Origin: Agriotes lineatus
Taxonomy: Eukaryota; Arthropoda; Insecta; Coleoptera; Elateridae
Reading direction: 5' to 3'
Length of the DNA stretch: 64,000 bases
Assembly: GCA_940337035.1 (NCBI GenBank)
Contig: CALNHX010001042.1
Span: 62,001 to 126,000 of the forward strand
Part shown: positions 1 through 12,069 of the stretch, piece after piece
Layout: every line of letters starts with the position of its first letter
Position numbering within the stretch: position 1 is the first letter of the stretch
Position numbers and translations under genes: made by a program
Notes under the pieces: model-generated
Told to the model about the DNA's origin: nothing
The model's database searches: none
The model's input: only the letters and a program-made list of their open reading frames with translations

Positions 1-2460
1 CGTCTTAGTTTATATACGGGTTTTACCCTCAAGTGGGTGTTGGTAGAATATTCGTTATTCAATACATGGAATCATGAAAATGCAACTTGTTGATAATGTG
101 TTATAAATGAAGTAAATTTGTAAGAAGACTAGTGAGAGGACTGATGTTCATATTCCTACCGTGTTTTATTTTATACTCCCCTCCTTAAGGAAAAGGGACA
201 CCTATCACCCGACCTTCTCCTAGAGCTGTGCACAGAAGCACAAGCTCTGTTGTTAGTTGTGATCGAATGGGCACATGTTTCGTCTCTTGGTGAGGTACCA
301 CAGCAGGTAGAGTAAATGTATACTCACCTACTGTATGTCTCAGTGGACGTTATCCACAAAAACATACACATCAATGTGTTATAAAACAAACAAATGTATA
401 TTTAGTGAACCATGCCCCGTACAAGAACAAACTATTAACGTTAATTTGTATATTATCTTAACATAGATAAATGGGTTACACTCAACCTTCGTGCAGTAGT
501 TCGATCAACTAACAAGAACGAGAGCTAAAGACGCGTATAAAGCAACCGGGCGGTGTTAAGAACTGCTGTTATTTTTACTGAGTGGAAAAGCTGACCAAAA
601 AGGAGAATTCAATTTGCGTCGAAATACTCAAACTGAGTTGTTTTCTGGAGTAAATTTTTACACTGACTTATCCCTTGCCTGGCCTCAGGGGACACTCTGA
701 CGAACAACTTCAAAGTGCGTAGTGCGAGATTAATTTAAGACGAAATAGAAGCGATGGGAATCCTGCAGTGAACATTCCTCAAGGCAGCTTTTGCAGTCTC
801 ATCAGACGCCATATTCTTTGTGTACCGTGTGAGTTCACCAATGTGCGCCATATCCAAAAGTACAGTCAAGCCGTCCATTGTGAATACGTGACGTTACTAG
901 TCATTGAGGTGCTTGCTAGCAACCAGAAATTACCAGCACCTGGTGTGGTGATTTTCCACGCATCACGCCATCCGAGGTTTGGATGACGCATTACAGGGCT
1001 AAACTAATACGCCACACAGCAAGTCTTAGGGCCCACTTCTAGATAAACTCTTTGCAGTTTAAAATTAAAGCAATAAGCAACCGCTACAGCAGTGTGAGGA
1101 TCGCGCTTAAGGAATGCGCATGCTTATGTTGATTGTGCGGGCTTAATGCATACGAATATGAGCAGAATTGGCTATAACCGGAACCGTTTTTAAATATTTT
1201 TGTAAGGTTGCGCTTTTAGAGACAGTTATTGCGGAGCTATTTTAATAATAATTTATGTATCTTTAAACGTACATGCGAGCAGCCTAAGTTATCTCGCACG
1301 TAGCTTATTTATGGTTTAATTTAATTTTTTATTTGCTCTATGTTTTTACATGTGTTGTTTATGTTCACTGCGCTAGCTAGTTGGGTAAACAGTGCAAATA
1401 ATTATTCAGTTACGAAGATGCACAAGATGTCTTATTTAAATTTAACGTATTTACGCGAGGGGCGACCTTATATCGCATTACACATTGCAGCTTTCTGACA
1501 GATATTCTACGATAAGATGGGGCATGTTATGAATGAACAGAAAATTCACTTTAATAAAGAAACCATTCTTAACTTATCGTACGGTAATATTACAGCTATA
1601 CGTTTTCTAAATATGTGTGTCATTAATTTATATATTCTTAAAATTATTAGTAATATATTTTATCTTGACCTAAGTGGTAACTGAAAATCGCCTGGACCTC
1701 TGTCTGCCCACGATATCACTATGATTTGATTATGTAACCCTTTAATGGACATGCTGAATCTCCAATAATTAAACAGAGCACTGTTGTTCCAGGAATTCCC
1801 ACATCAATATAGATGCAGCTGTATTAACTAATGCTGCAAAAGCGATACTAGTTCAGCCGTTGTAATTCTAATATAAAAGAGCCAGAATTTGCTAGAGCTA
1901 AGAAAGCAATATGATTTTCACGAATTTCAGAAACAGTAATTGTAATAATCAGCTACAATATTTTTCCGTTCTTTATCGGTTGCTAAATATGTGTTACATG
2001 AATCATCCTCGAAAGTTAACTAAATCCTTGAATTGACTTCTTAATCCTTCATGTTTATAAATAATAAATTTGTCGCATCACCGCACAGGGAATATCTCTC
2101 TATATTTTGAAAGCATGTTCATTGGAAACTGTTTTGAGCTTTCAGTGTTCTTTATTTTAATTGTTTCTAATCCTTTTGTGTAATATTGTCTTCTAAGTAT
2201 TTGAATTGGTCAACCTGATTTATTGGAGTATCATTATCTAACAGCACTAACCATCTAACATCTGAATTCAGTGCTATTTATATTAATATGCAAATCCAAT
2301 TTTTAACATGTTGAAAAGAAATTAACAGAACTATTGAGGGAAAAATAGTGTCAGGTGTACAAACACTATTATTTGCTGCAGATGAAGAGTGTGTACCTTT
2401 TTTTATTTAAATTACGAATAACATTCGAATTTTCTATCCCAACAGAATGATGTCACAAAA
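1..2460. other. No gene recognised (AT-rich stretch)
   Basis: I see no convincing coding sequence here. Open frames are short and have no recognisable motif. Read on the minus strand, about 170-200 holds a purine-rich run (AAGGAGGGGAG) followed by a 170-bp AT-rich stretch. That resembles a polypurine tract next to an LTR, but no second LTR is present to test it. Confidence 0.5.
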
Positions 2461-2690
2461 ATTTATAATAATGCGTTACGCATTCTGACTACTGATCCAA
2501 GGGTCGCGTGTTCGATTTCCGGCTCCGATGAACTCTTTAAAAATACAAAAATGAGGGTAAAAGCCGTTTTTCAGATTAGACATAAAACCGTGGGTTCCAC
2601 GTTACCACCGTGTGTAGCATGTAAAATATTCCTTGGTCGCGGTTGGAACTCCTTAGTCTTGCTAAAATTCCAATTGGACTTTGACCATAT
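2461..2690 (+). repeat. Possible tRNA-derived SINE (decayed)
   Basis: A pol III box-B-like motif (GTTCGATTTCC, about 2510-2520) sits in a tRNA-like context with a GC-rich arm on each side. It is followed by a body unlike the surrounding AT-rich DNA. The expected box A about 40 bp upstream is not clear, so the copy is degraded or 5'-truncated. The call rests on one promoter box and general architecture. Confidence 0.4.
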
Positions 2691-2872
2691 TATCATAGCG
2701 AACGAAGTATAAAGTACGAGGTACTACGCATGAGTTTATATTGTCCATAACAAACAACAACCACAACAACAGCCACCAATATTTTGATACTACGATGCGA
2801 GCACGTAAAAATTTTTTGCTAACGTTGGAAATCCTTAATCTCGTCAAAATGCCAGTAGAATTTTGACCATAG
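2643..2872. repeat. Direct repeat pair, about 47 bp
   Basis: A segment near 2643-2690 recurs near 2825-2872 with scattered differences; both end in TTTGACCATA. The spacer holds a CAA/CAAC-rich stretch (about 2745-2765). The pair could be ends of a small element or a local duplication. No coding capacity is visible. Confidence 0.55.
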
Positions 2873-2879
2873 AATCCTA

Positions 2880-3645
2880 GTAGTCGGCGTAGAAAATTTG
2901 TATCTCTCCGCTAAACATTCTGTATCCTGTCCTACTAGAAGAAATAATCAACCTAAATATACCCATCCATGCAACAGACAGCAAAACGTTTATGAAGCGG
3001 TTTAGAACCTTACCAGAAATCTAAAGTATGCAGCCTGGGAAGCCACTCCTTAAATTAAAACTTCCCTAACGTAGTCAAAGAAGCCTTGCTCGACAAAATA
3101 AGACTGCGGATAACTTGGAAGGCAACTACGTCACTCCATGATAGAGCTAGATTTTAATGCAGCTGTACTAAATCTCAAAAGTTTACACACCAATAAAAGG
3201 AAACAAGCTATGCAGACTTATCTAGTCAAATCGTCACGTACAGCGAGAAACTATTGCAAAATTAGAAAAGCCTTATGACATATTTTAAATAGCTTTTAGG
3301 TTACAATGACATTTAGTCCAGTGCCATTACTTGTGGCTACTGTATTGTATGGAAACTACCACTTTCGAATGTGGACGTGGAAAAACATGAAACGTTTTAC
3401 CCAAGATAGGAATTGCTTAAATTCTGTATCGGTTATGTATATTTTTTTAATAAAAAGTGTACGTTGACAGTTCACCCAACCTTTCAAATTAAAAGTTTTT
3501 ATGAATATCACTTGTCAGTTGATTTTAGGTAATTATTAATTAGGTATTACGTAGTTTAATGTATTTATTATAAATCTTTATTTTCCTTCAGAAGCATTTC
3601 TTTTCAATCTTCTATCGTACATATGCAAAGCTAGCTCACAGCAAT
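2880..3645. other. No gene recognised
   Basis: AT-rich sequence without coding frames, obvious repeats or promoter motifs that I can support. Confidence 0.5.
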
Positions 3646-3647
3646 TA

Positions 3648-4168
3648 TAAGCCGTTCACGATCTTTTTGGGTCAGGTGAGGCTATGACCATCTAGTAATT
3701 TTGTTGGCAGTGCCCCTGTTGCAACTAAACTCCCTCATGGAAATTGACACTTTTTGTGTTAGGTTAGGCTGTTTTCAGTTTAAGGTTATATTTTCTGAAT
3801 AGGTACATTGTTGTCAGATCCCTCTCTAGTCTCGACATCAACTCGCATTTTTTTAAATTTGGTCTGTCCTTTTTAAATTGGAAGTAGCATGGTTTAATGG
3901 AAATATTTTGTTGTAACAAAATTATTTTGGGCATTTTGACTTTTCCTTTGACGGAAATTAAAATTATTTTTACACATTTGATAAATCATTTATTTTCTTA
4001 TGAATATTAAAATAATAAATCTGGCAATGTGGTGGCAAGAAAATGTCGAACAGACACTGACCGAAAAAAAAAGTTGCATCCGCTACATCATCGAATCAGT
4101 TAGTCCAACATGAAAAGAAAAAATCATAGCCAACTCCGTCCCATAAAAGTCGTGAACGGCTTATAGGT
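3648..4168. mobile_element. MITE-like element with about 45-bp terminal inverted repeats
   Basis: The left end reads ATAAGCCGTTCACGA. The right end, on the opposite strand, reads the same, and similarity continues inward for about 45 bp through a GGCTATGA motif. The element is about 520 bp, AT-rich and without coding sequence. The target-site duplication is not clear because both ends merge into TATA-type sequence, so the superfamily cannot be assigned. Confidence 0.75.
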
Positions 4169-4169
4169 G

Positions 4170-4934
4170 GTTCTTTGCTACACCCAAATGATGAACCCCA
4201 AATAGTTCATAGCAACTTCCTGCATGTAGTTTACATTATATATGATGCTGACAGTCCATTATTTGGTATATGTCATATAACCACACATCTTTCTATTTTA
4301 AATAGCACTTTAATTGGGAAATGATTCAATCTTACTCAATTGAATACTTTCTAATTTATTATTACATTTCAAATATGTGGGTATTTTCTTTTATGCAAAA
4401 TAAACCACTGTTTGTTATTTCTAATTCCAAAACTCTTAGCACCTACGTTAGTTACATACTATTCTTAGTTACTGATAAAGTTTCAACCTATATTAATTGC
4501 ATTTGACATTACTAAATTAATTAAATTATCTTTTTAAATATTAAAACACAAATCCCCTTCGTATACCTTGCAACTTCCAACAAGACCATAAATTCACACA
4601 TTATCACACTCATCTGCACATCCAAATGTGCATATGTCAAAATTGCACCTTTAATCGCCTTTTCTTCTGCACTCTTACCCAACTAAATTTCATTTTAACA
4701 TTTTTCGTACTTTTTATGACTACAAGTTCTTTAATTATAAGTCATCTAGCTGTTTGTACAAGCTCTTATTGCTTCACTAACTTACCTACCGTTATGCGAA
4801 TGAACAGAAAGTAAATTGGGCCATGTTAATTAATATTTACATTGTTACTTTTACTTAGCAATCATTATCCAAATAATATAATGGTAATAATTTTATTAAT
4901 ATGGAGCTAACAAATCTATCCCTGTCTTTTAATG
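4170..4934. other. No gene recognised
   Basis: Very AT-rich; only short open frames with low-complexity composition. A short GTAT-type microsatellite lies around 4930-4955. Confidence 0.5.
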
Positions 4935-5470
4935 TATGTATGTAGGTATGCATGCGATCTTACAGCTGTCGCCGTCTTTCACATCCTAGCTTCCAGTTAA
5001 TGTTAATTATGCTTCTCTCATCTCCCTCATCTAGGTTCCGCTGCCTCATTGCCCTACTTATACCATGCTTTCTTGTTGAAAGAAGCCTTCTCCTTTTTCT
5101 TCGCTGAGAAGGTGTCCACTAAAGTAAATTCTTGGGCTACCTCTCATTCTACAGACGTGTCAGTAGTATATCACACTATTACGTCTTCATTTTTATTACC
5201 TTCAACTTATTTTTTATTGCATCTGATGTTTCCCATACCTCTGCTCCGTATATCGCCATACTTTCAACTATACTAACTATAGACTTATATATACGAATTT
5301 TTGTATTAGTTATTACTTCATTGCTTCACAAAACATTATTTAACTGCTTTCTCGCATGTTTTGCTTGAACTGTCCTAGTTTTTATTTCTTTTTCCCCTAT
5401 GCCACTATATTTGAGATTTATCTCAAGTAGGTATTTAAAAGATGTGGCCCATTTAATTTTTCGAACATCT
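4935..5470 (-). pseudogene. Non-LTR retrotransposon, C-terminal RT region fragment
   Basis: The minus strand, read from 5470 down to about 4940, encodes the tail of a non-LTR reverse transcriptase. It has an FKYL block, then QAKHARKQLN, then the signature YGAEVWE. A basic terminus typical of these proteins (NLDEGDERS, later CERRRQL) follows, then a stop near 4965. Stop codons interrupt the middle, and the upstream RT palm with its YADD box is absent. This is a 5'-truncated, decayed copy. The ending is of the type seen in elements that also carry an RRRGRP-like motif before the stop. Clade cannot be fixed without alignment. Confidence 0.8.
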
Positions 5471-6515
5471 ACATTTGTGTCTCGCGAAATACTACCAGCT
5501 GCAATATATTATGTTTTTGAAGTACTGATCTTTTAATACAATTGCTATTTAATACTATACGCGAAAGCACAGAACCATTGCATATTTATCCCAAAGCACC
5601 AATTTGCATTCAGAGAAAGTCATGCAACCATTGAACAGGTACACGAAGTTGTGGAACAACAAAATAACCTCTTCGAATTTTTTTTACAGAAGTTTAAATT
5701 TACCAACCTTCATTAACGAGCTTGATTAATTTTCAAGTCTGGCATAAAATTTGCAAAATCTAAAATGTACAAGGAATAGAAATAAAGAAAAATTTTGAAT
5801 TTTTTCACATCTTTATTATACGCCACACGAAACGTTACTGCAAAGTTCTGCTGCATATCATATTAATAAATAATACGTACTATAATTTTGAACTTTCTCA
5901 GCGTCTTGTACAATTTAATATTAATCTGCAATTAGATGAAGATGTTGAATGTTTTATATAACTTTAGAAGCCGTATTAAGTATATGAAGTTATTCTTTAA
6001 TACATTTGTTGGCTGCTTTGAAGGAGTTCTGAGAATTACAAGCCAACCGCTCGACAGCTTCACATATTATTGTTCATAATTTATTTTGTTTACTCATGAA
6101 ATGTGCTTTCATGCAAATGTAACAACTACTTTTATTAGGAGTAACTGGGCAGTGTGAAAAAGATATTAGATGCGAATAGATCGTTGAGTTGTTTAATCGA
6201 TATGTATCTTTAGCTTTGTGTGAATTGTTTAATAAATACATCTTACAAGCATTTGTTGTTTGGGGGGATTTTACATTGTCTAAACTAAGTAACTTTGCAT
6301 TTTCCGTACATATACATATATTTATATTTTTTAAGTCCCCACCAATTTTTGCTATTATAATCCGGCAATAAGTTTTAGTACAAACAACTGACACTAACAT
6401 ACCAACCCTGTCAGTAGTCGTCAACTATTCTACCACCGTCTACCAACAAGTGCAGAGCGGAAATGAACTTATCGCTATAAAATATTATTCACGTTAGAGA
6501 CAACATTCCGTTAGT
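5471..6515. other. No gene recognised
   Basis: AT-rich. A 116-codon open frame on the minus strand (6074-6424) matches no family I know, has no domain signature and looks like chance. Confidence 0.5.
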
Positions 6516-6519
6516 ATCA

Positions 6520-7050
6520 CGCTATTTAGTATTTAATTGCAAATTTACAATTTCACAAAGAACTACAATCAAACAAAATTGCACATTTCCTTTACTTAAA
6601 ATTTGAGAAAATAAGGAAAAGAAATCCCGCATCCGGAATTCTCGAATAAAATACAATCGACCAGTAGAAAGTATGTTACCGTTACGGCGACTAAAAAGAA
6701 GCAAGCAAAGGCCAACGGCTTCTCAGCCGGAGCTGGTCGTGGGTAAAATACAAAAGACTGATAAGCTTTAGCTGAAAAATAAAATATGGGCGCCAAGTAG
6801 CTAGTAACCCAGCGCTTTGCTAAACAAAAGATACACTACGGAAGGCGCTACTAACCGAACCTGAAAAAGTAAAAGTAACGGCAAGGCACAAATCATAAAC
6901 GCAGAATAGGTCAAGGTAGTATAATTTTCGAGGACAGAAATACAATACACAATTAAAATACACACACACGATATCTCAATATACGGCTACCAAACCTTAT
7001 CACAGTATCTCAATAGGGAGATCATATATCACAGTTTAATCAATACCATA
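6520..7050 (-). repeat. Dispersed repeat, copy 1 (uninterrupted)
   Basis: On the minus strand this segment aligns by eye with the two flanks of the young Gypsy insertion (39300-39510 joined to 47899-48060). Shared landmarks in order are ATTATACT, GATTTGTGCC, a TTTCAGGTT block, GTAGTGT, TTAGCAAAG, GCTGGGTTAC and CACGACCAGCTCCGGCTGAG. The position matching the Gypsy insertion point is uninterrupted here, about 6827-6831. The repeat is old and diverged. It could be part of a long LTR or a noncoding MITE-like unit; its true ends are not visible. Confidence 0.75.
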
Positions 7051-7760
7051 CAAAGCACAAGGCTAAACTCACCGCAAAACTGCCAATTACATTTATAAGG
7101 GCATAAAAATAAATAATTATAAACGGTATGTATCTGTTACAAATTAGTATTATTAAAATAGGATACAAGATTGGTGTTAGATTTGGCCAAATGCACTACT
7201 GAATAAACACTTAGCAAAAGTGCGAAAGCATCTTGGCTTCGACACAGCTATTAAAATTAAAATTTAAATTTAGATTGCACGTTGAATGTAACCGAACACC
7301 CAGTATGCAAGGCTTAGCCTTTGTTTAATTAATAATTAATTTATACCGACGCAATCACGGGCCTACAAGATCTTGTTTTGGTTCCGTAAGGGCGAATTCG
7401 CGATATTGCAAGGCAAATTGCATTTACAACGGACGTGACGCGAGCATTATAATTTCTCTTGCACAACAGGGCGCAGATAGAGATATTATTCAACGGTGTA
7501 ATAGGTGACATTTGAAAATGTGAAAAAAATGCTTTCATGCACTTGACTGCACAACTAACTTACAATACCGTCAAAAATTATTCCGAGGTCGGAGACCATA
7601 CAATACCGGTAAAACATAGTCCGTACATATGACCTAAATATCGATCAAAAGAGCTACCGCTAAATTTTGTTTACAATGCAGAAATTAGTTACTGTTTTGT
7701 GATGCAGAATCAAATAAGGTTCCACATGTGAGTTTACCGCTTAAGAATACACGTTAAAAA
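7051..7760. other. No gene recognised
   Basis: AT-rich. A short motif around ACAATACCG recurs twice near 7562-7612. Nothing else is supported. Confidence 0.5.
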
Positions 7761-8560
7761 CATTCATAAGTTTATCGAGCACATTGCAGCACCGTCACGC
7801 AATTGAGCCGAAGATTCGGGAGTTCGAAACGGATATAGTAATCTGACAGACCTTTGCGATGGGCTACACTTCGGCTGCAGTGGCTGCACGCAGGGGCCGA
7901 AGGGCAATGAGGAGGTCAAAAGTGGGTGACCACCGAGTAGCTGTTGCAGGAGGTTTGCTGGTGCTATCCTGTCATGTAACGCAGGCTCGAAGGATCCACA
8001 GCCAGCGACTTCGACTGGCCACTGGCGGAGCAATGCTCGATTCGCCACCAAGTAGAAAGGGGACTGCTGGCACGTTGCCAAGCGAAGGGAGTACTGCAGG
8101 TACGTAGCCACACGGCAATACTGTAGATGTGTTCCCAGCGGGGAAAAGAAAAAGCTGAAAGGACAACTAACAATAGAATCGAACTGAACGAACCTAGAAA
8201 AACCACATACCCGTTTCAGATCTTCACGGCTGAGTTTCGCCAAGGAAGTGGACCATGTGCTGCTAAAGCAAAATGCCCAAACAAAGTCTGGGCTAGGAGA
8301 TCACCGCAAATAACATCCTCGGGACCTAATCCAGACCACCTCGGAATCCAAAATTACACCAAAAGCGATTTCCTACACAGGATGCGCTTGAATAAATCCA
8401 ATAAAGTTACGTCTCCAAGACGCGAATTTTCAAAGCACCTGACTTTAACAGCACAAAAATGGCGAATGCCAAAATGGTTTCCAAAACTGATAAAACCAAA
8501 AATCAAGTCTTGGGGGGGGTTCAGATATGCATAAAGTGAAGCCTACACACCAGGGGCTCT
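7760..8560. other. GC-richer segment, unassigned open frames
   Basis: This stretch is markedly less AT-rich than its surroundings. Overlapping open frames occur on both strands: 7764-8243 minus (about 150 codons from a non-ATG start) and 8127-8534 plus (135 codons). Neither resembles a family I recognise, and overlap on opposite strands argues that at most one could be real. A minus-strand GTATGT near 8205 could be a splice donor. I treat it as an unassigned island, possibly relic coding DNA of a repeat or host exon. Confidence 0.3.
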
Positions 8561-8906
8561 CAGACCTGTAATTCTTATCATATGGTTTACTTAGATTGGA
8601 ATGTGACTTTCAGAAGATCTAAATGCTCAGTAATGCTGTAAGAAAAATTAAACTCGAAGGAAAATATGGCAAAAGTTAGTTTTAACCAAGATTAGGGCAA
8701 ATAATTAGCTAAATAGTTGTAAATGACTTTTGAACCGTAACAATAGTTTAGAGTTGCAGCCTAACAACCAGTAATATTTTCTCAATTTAAGATTGAGTTG
8801 CTTCCTTATAGTCCAGATAGTGGTTTCTAGGTTAACACAAACAATCCGTTTTATTGCCGCTTCTTTTGAATTTCGGTATTTGACGGCGCTAAAAACAGAT
8901 ACTTTT
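8561..8906. other. No gene recognised
   Basis: AT-rich spacer before the 3' tail of the next non-LTR element. Confidence 0.5.
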
Positions 8907-11165
8907 TTACTTCTTCTTCTTTGCTAATCCTTACGCCCTTTCAGGAGTCGGATGTGGGTTCCTTCTCCTGTACCCATTTCCTCCATTCGTTCCTGTCTCT
9001 TGCCTAGATTTTCATTTCCTCTACTGTCTTTCCTCTTTCCATTCCTATTTCTCAGATTTGGTCCATCCATTTTCTTCTTGGTCTTCCCCTTTGCCTCGTC
9101 CTTGGTTTTCCCATCTCCATTATTTTTCTTGTAATCCAGTCCGGTTTCATTCTTACTATATGCGCGTACCAGTTCAGTTGTTTCTTTTTTATTTTTTCCA
9201 TTATTGACTTTTGTTCTGTTATTTCTCTGATCATGTAATTTCTTACACTGTCCCATTTAGTTTTTCCAGTAATTTTCCTGGGGTGTTTCATTTCTATAGC
9301 ATTTACTTTACTTTCGTGTTTTTCTTTTCACCTCTATGTCTTTGTCTTTATGCCTTAATATTGCTTTGTTTATTGAGTATTATATTCTTGTTGATTTATT
9401 AGCTCTGTTTGTTAACGCAGCCTTTATTTTCCCATTCTCCGTTATTATACTTCCCATAAATTCGTATGTTGTTACCCTTTCCAATAATTTATTCTTGCAT
9501 TTGATTTCTTTGTCGATCTGAGTGTCTGTTTCTTTTTCATTTACAATCATTGTTTTTGTTTTGTTTGTATTTATTTCCATTTTCATGTTTTCAATTTCTT
9601 TAGTCCAGGCGTTTACTAAATTTTGCATTTTGTTCTTCTTATTTGCTATTAATATTACATCGTCTGCGTATAGCAGGCTGCTCACTTTAACTGCTTCTAG
9701 GTTGCTGTACTCTATGACTGTATCCATTCGGTTATATTTTTCTTTAATTTGTTTAATAATTGTGTCCATAATAATGATGAATAGTAGAGGGCTTACACTG
9801 TCTTCTTGTTTTATTCCTTTACTCATTTTGAATTCGTCTGATCTTTGTCCCGCCATTTGTACTCTTGCTCTTACCGTTTCATGTGTACTTCTTACTGCGT
9901 TTACCAACATGCTGGGTATTTCTAGTTCTTCCAGAGTTTTCCATATTTCCCTCCTATCTACCGTATCGAAAGCTGCCTTTAGATCTATGAATGTTAGGTA
10001 TACTTCCTCTTCTTCTTCTATCTTTCTTTCTATTATATTTCTTAATATACATATGTTGTCGTTTGGCTGTCTGTTCGGTCTGAATGCTGCCTGTCCTCTC
10101 CCAATTTCGATTCCACATGTTCTCTTAATCTTTTTTCCAAGATTTTTATATATAGCTTGTAGCTGGTTTGGGCTAAGCAGATTGGTCTGTAGTTTTCACA
10201 CTGCATCTGAATACCCTTCCTGGAATATCGGAATTAATAGGTTATTTTCCCAATCCCTCGGGATTCTTTGTTTTTCCCATGCTTCTTTACAGATATCCCA
10301 TATCCAGTCTATTCCTTTCCCCCCAGCCATTTAATCATCACCGGTGCTGTGCGGTCTTCACTTGCATTTCAAATTTTGATTTTTCGTATTGCCTCTTCGA
10401 CTTCTTCTCTCTTGCTTTTTTGTTGCTGTTCCGCTTGTTCTACTCTTGTTATTTTATCATCTGGCACTGTGTTCTTTCCATGTTTCAAGTATTTCTTTTG
10501 GGCCTCTTAGTGTTTGCCCCTGCTTATTTTTAATTGCTTTTATTTCTTTCCTTTTATCCCCCCGTAATCTTTTTATTCTCGTCCAGATTTTTCTATAGTT
10601 ATCTCTTCTCCAAACTTCTTCCAGGATTCCTTTTTTGCTCTTTTGATTGCGTTTTTAACTACATTTCTTTTTCGATTATATTCCTCTTTGTCCTTCTGTG
10701 TTTTTTTTGTTTTATTGCTTTCATGCTGTTTTCTCTTCTTTTGTCAGTCTTTGTATGTCGCTATTCCACCAACTCGTTCTTTTAACGTGTTTATTATATT
10801 TTTTCTTCCCACATATATTCTCTGTTATCTTCAGCAGTGTCTCTTTGAAAGTTATCCATCTTTCATGTTAAGTCCAGTCTGTTTTTCCGTTATCCAGTTT
10901 TTGGAATTCCAGATCTGTCTCCTTCTGGTATTTTTCTTTGTTTTCATTATTTTTTAGCTTATATATCCCTAAACTACTATATTTCCTTATTTCTTCGTTG
11001 TTGCTTAGTCTTACTTGGTAACTTGCTCTTAATAATCTGTGTTGTGTTCCTAATTCCGCTTCTTTTACCGTTTTAATTTTTTGTATTGTCTTTGTCAATT
11101 CCTTTGTATATGTTATATAGTCTATCTACTTTTTTACGAATACACAATATTAAATCAGCATTACA
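8907..11165 (-). pseudogene. RTE-like non-LTR retrotransposon, RT part
   Basis: Minus strand, 5' to 3' from about 11165 down to 8907. First comes the C-terminal end of an endonuclease-type domain (the block ending HRLLRASYQVR, around 11040). A lysine-rich linker follows, then the RT fingers (EEVEEAIRKIK; WLGGKGIDWIWD, about 10400-10250). The palm has FIDLKAAFD (about 9990) and the catalytic YADD box inside 9380-9910, preceded by GIKQEDSVSPLLF. Last is a tail with LNWYAHIVRM and RQRGRPRRKWMDQI (9052-9291). The tail ends in a GAAGAAGAAG repeat near 8910, typical of this type. Several frameshifts and stop codons break the frame, so it is dead. RTE-type is inferred from the tail and simple repeat. 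Confidence 0.88.
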
Positions 11166-11207
11166 ACTTATAACACAAAATATTAATTAAATGTTACAAA
11201 ATATCAG

Positions 11208-12063
11208 GGGGTAGCGGGTAGAAACTCCTTAGGGTAATCCTATTCAGGGAATTAAATCAACCCTGCTCACCCCTGATTTCAGAAGCTTTCTGGCTCAGAA
11301 AGCTAGTACCTGTTCAGGGTTACGGATAAAGACCACAACGGTATTAACGCCGGAAAAGAGCAAATTCGGTATGGCAGAGATAGCGGAAGTGGCAACTCTG
11401 CCTTTAGGGGTAGTATAAAAGCAAACTAGAAGTAACAACCTCGTAAAAAGCCTGGGTTCGACTGGCTTTGGTTGATAACACCCAATAAGGGACCCTGCCT
11501 AGGGTAACAGGATGAAAAACGGTCAACGGTCTCATGAAAAATTACCAAGAAAGCGGAAGAGCCACAAACACACAGGGGAAACTAATCCTCTTAGTTCTGG
11601 TTAACAGTTAGTCTAAGGGAAGAATACCCTGAAATAAAATCACCTGATCCTCCAGGTTGTGGGTTTGGGCGACGGGCCAGCAACCCGTTCCCTGTAAAAC
11701 TTCTCGTTTCGAAGAAAACCCGCTAAAAACCCAATCACAAGGCCTCGGAAAGTTAGAAGGGAAATTGAAGACGAACCAAGCAAAGAAAACGGACAATGAA
11801 TATAGGTACATGAAACGTACACGAGATAATTCGAAAGCTAAATGAAGTACTAGCTGAATTAAAACAACTAAATATAGACCTGGCGGTCATCACAGAAACC
11901 AAAAGAAAAGGACAAGGATCAGAAAATCTAGGACAAGATGATCACTTCTATAGCGGAGTGCCAAAAGAGACCAGGCCAAGACAAGGAGTGTCAGTTATAA
12001 TTCACAGAAAATGGAGAAAATATATAAAAACATGGGAAGCAACTAACTAAAGAATGATCAAGA
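11208..12063 (+). pseudogene. Non-LTR 5'UTR plus start of AP-endonuclease, inverted
   Basis: About 11208-11790 is a GC-richer untranslated leader. From about 11797 the plus strand encodes the start of an AP-type endonuclease: the IGTWNV block, whose W codon is now TGA, then LNIDLAVITETK (the TE of the metal-binding motif is present), then HFYSGVPKE and GVSVIIHRKW. It stops around 12050 at a junction with mariner sequence. Only about the first 100 residues of the domain remain. It lies head-to-head with the RT part of the neighbouring element (8907-11165, minus), and the two together cover complementary parts of one retroelement protein. Confidence 0.8.
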
Positions 12064-12069
12064 TCAATA

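Noticed and set aside
1..200. Copia-type LTR at the window start
   Set aside because: Only a purine tract suggests it; no second LTR, no protein and no TSD visible.
6074..6424. 116-codon minus-strand frame
   Set aside because: AT-driven composition, overlapping a plus-strand frame, no domain signature.
7764..8243. 159-codon minus frame in a GC-richer segment as a gene
   Set aside because: Starts at a non-ATG codon, overlaps opposite-strand frames and matches no family I know; kept only as an unassigned island.
9522..10957. Long plus-strand frames rich in Ser, Phe and Leu
   Set aside because: They are the antisense of the non-LTR reverse transcriptase on the minus strand.
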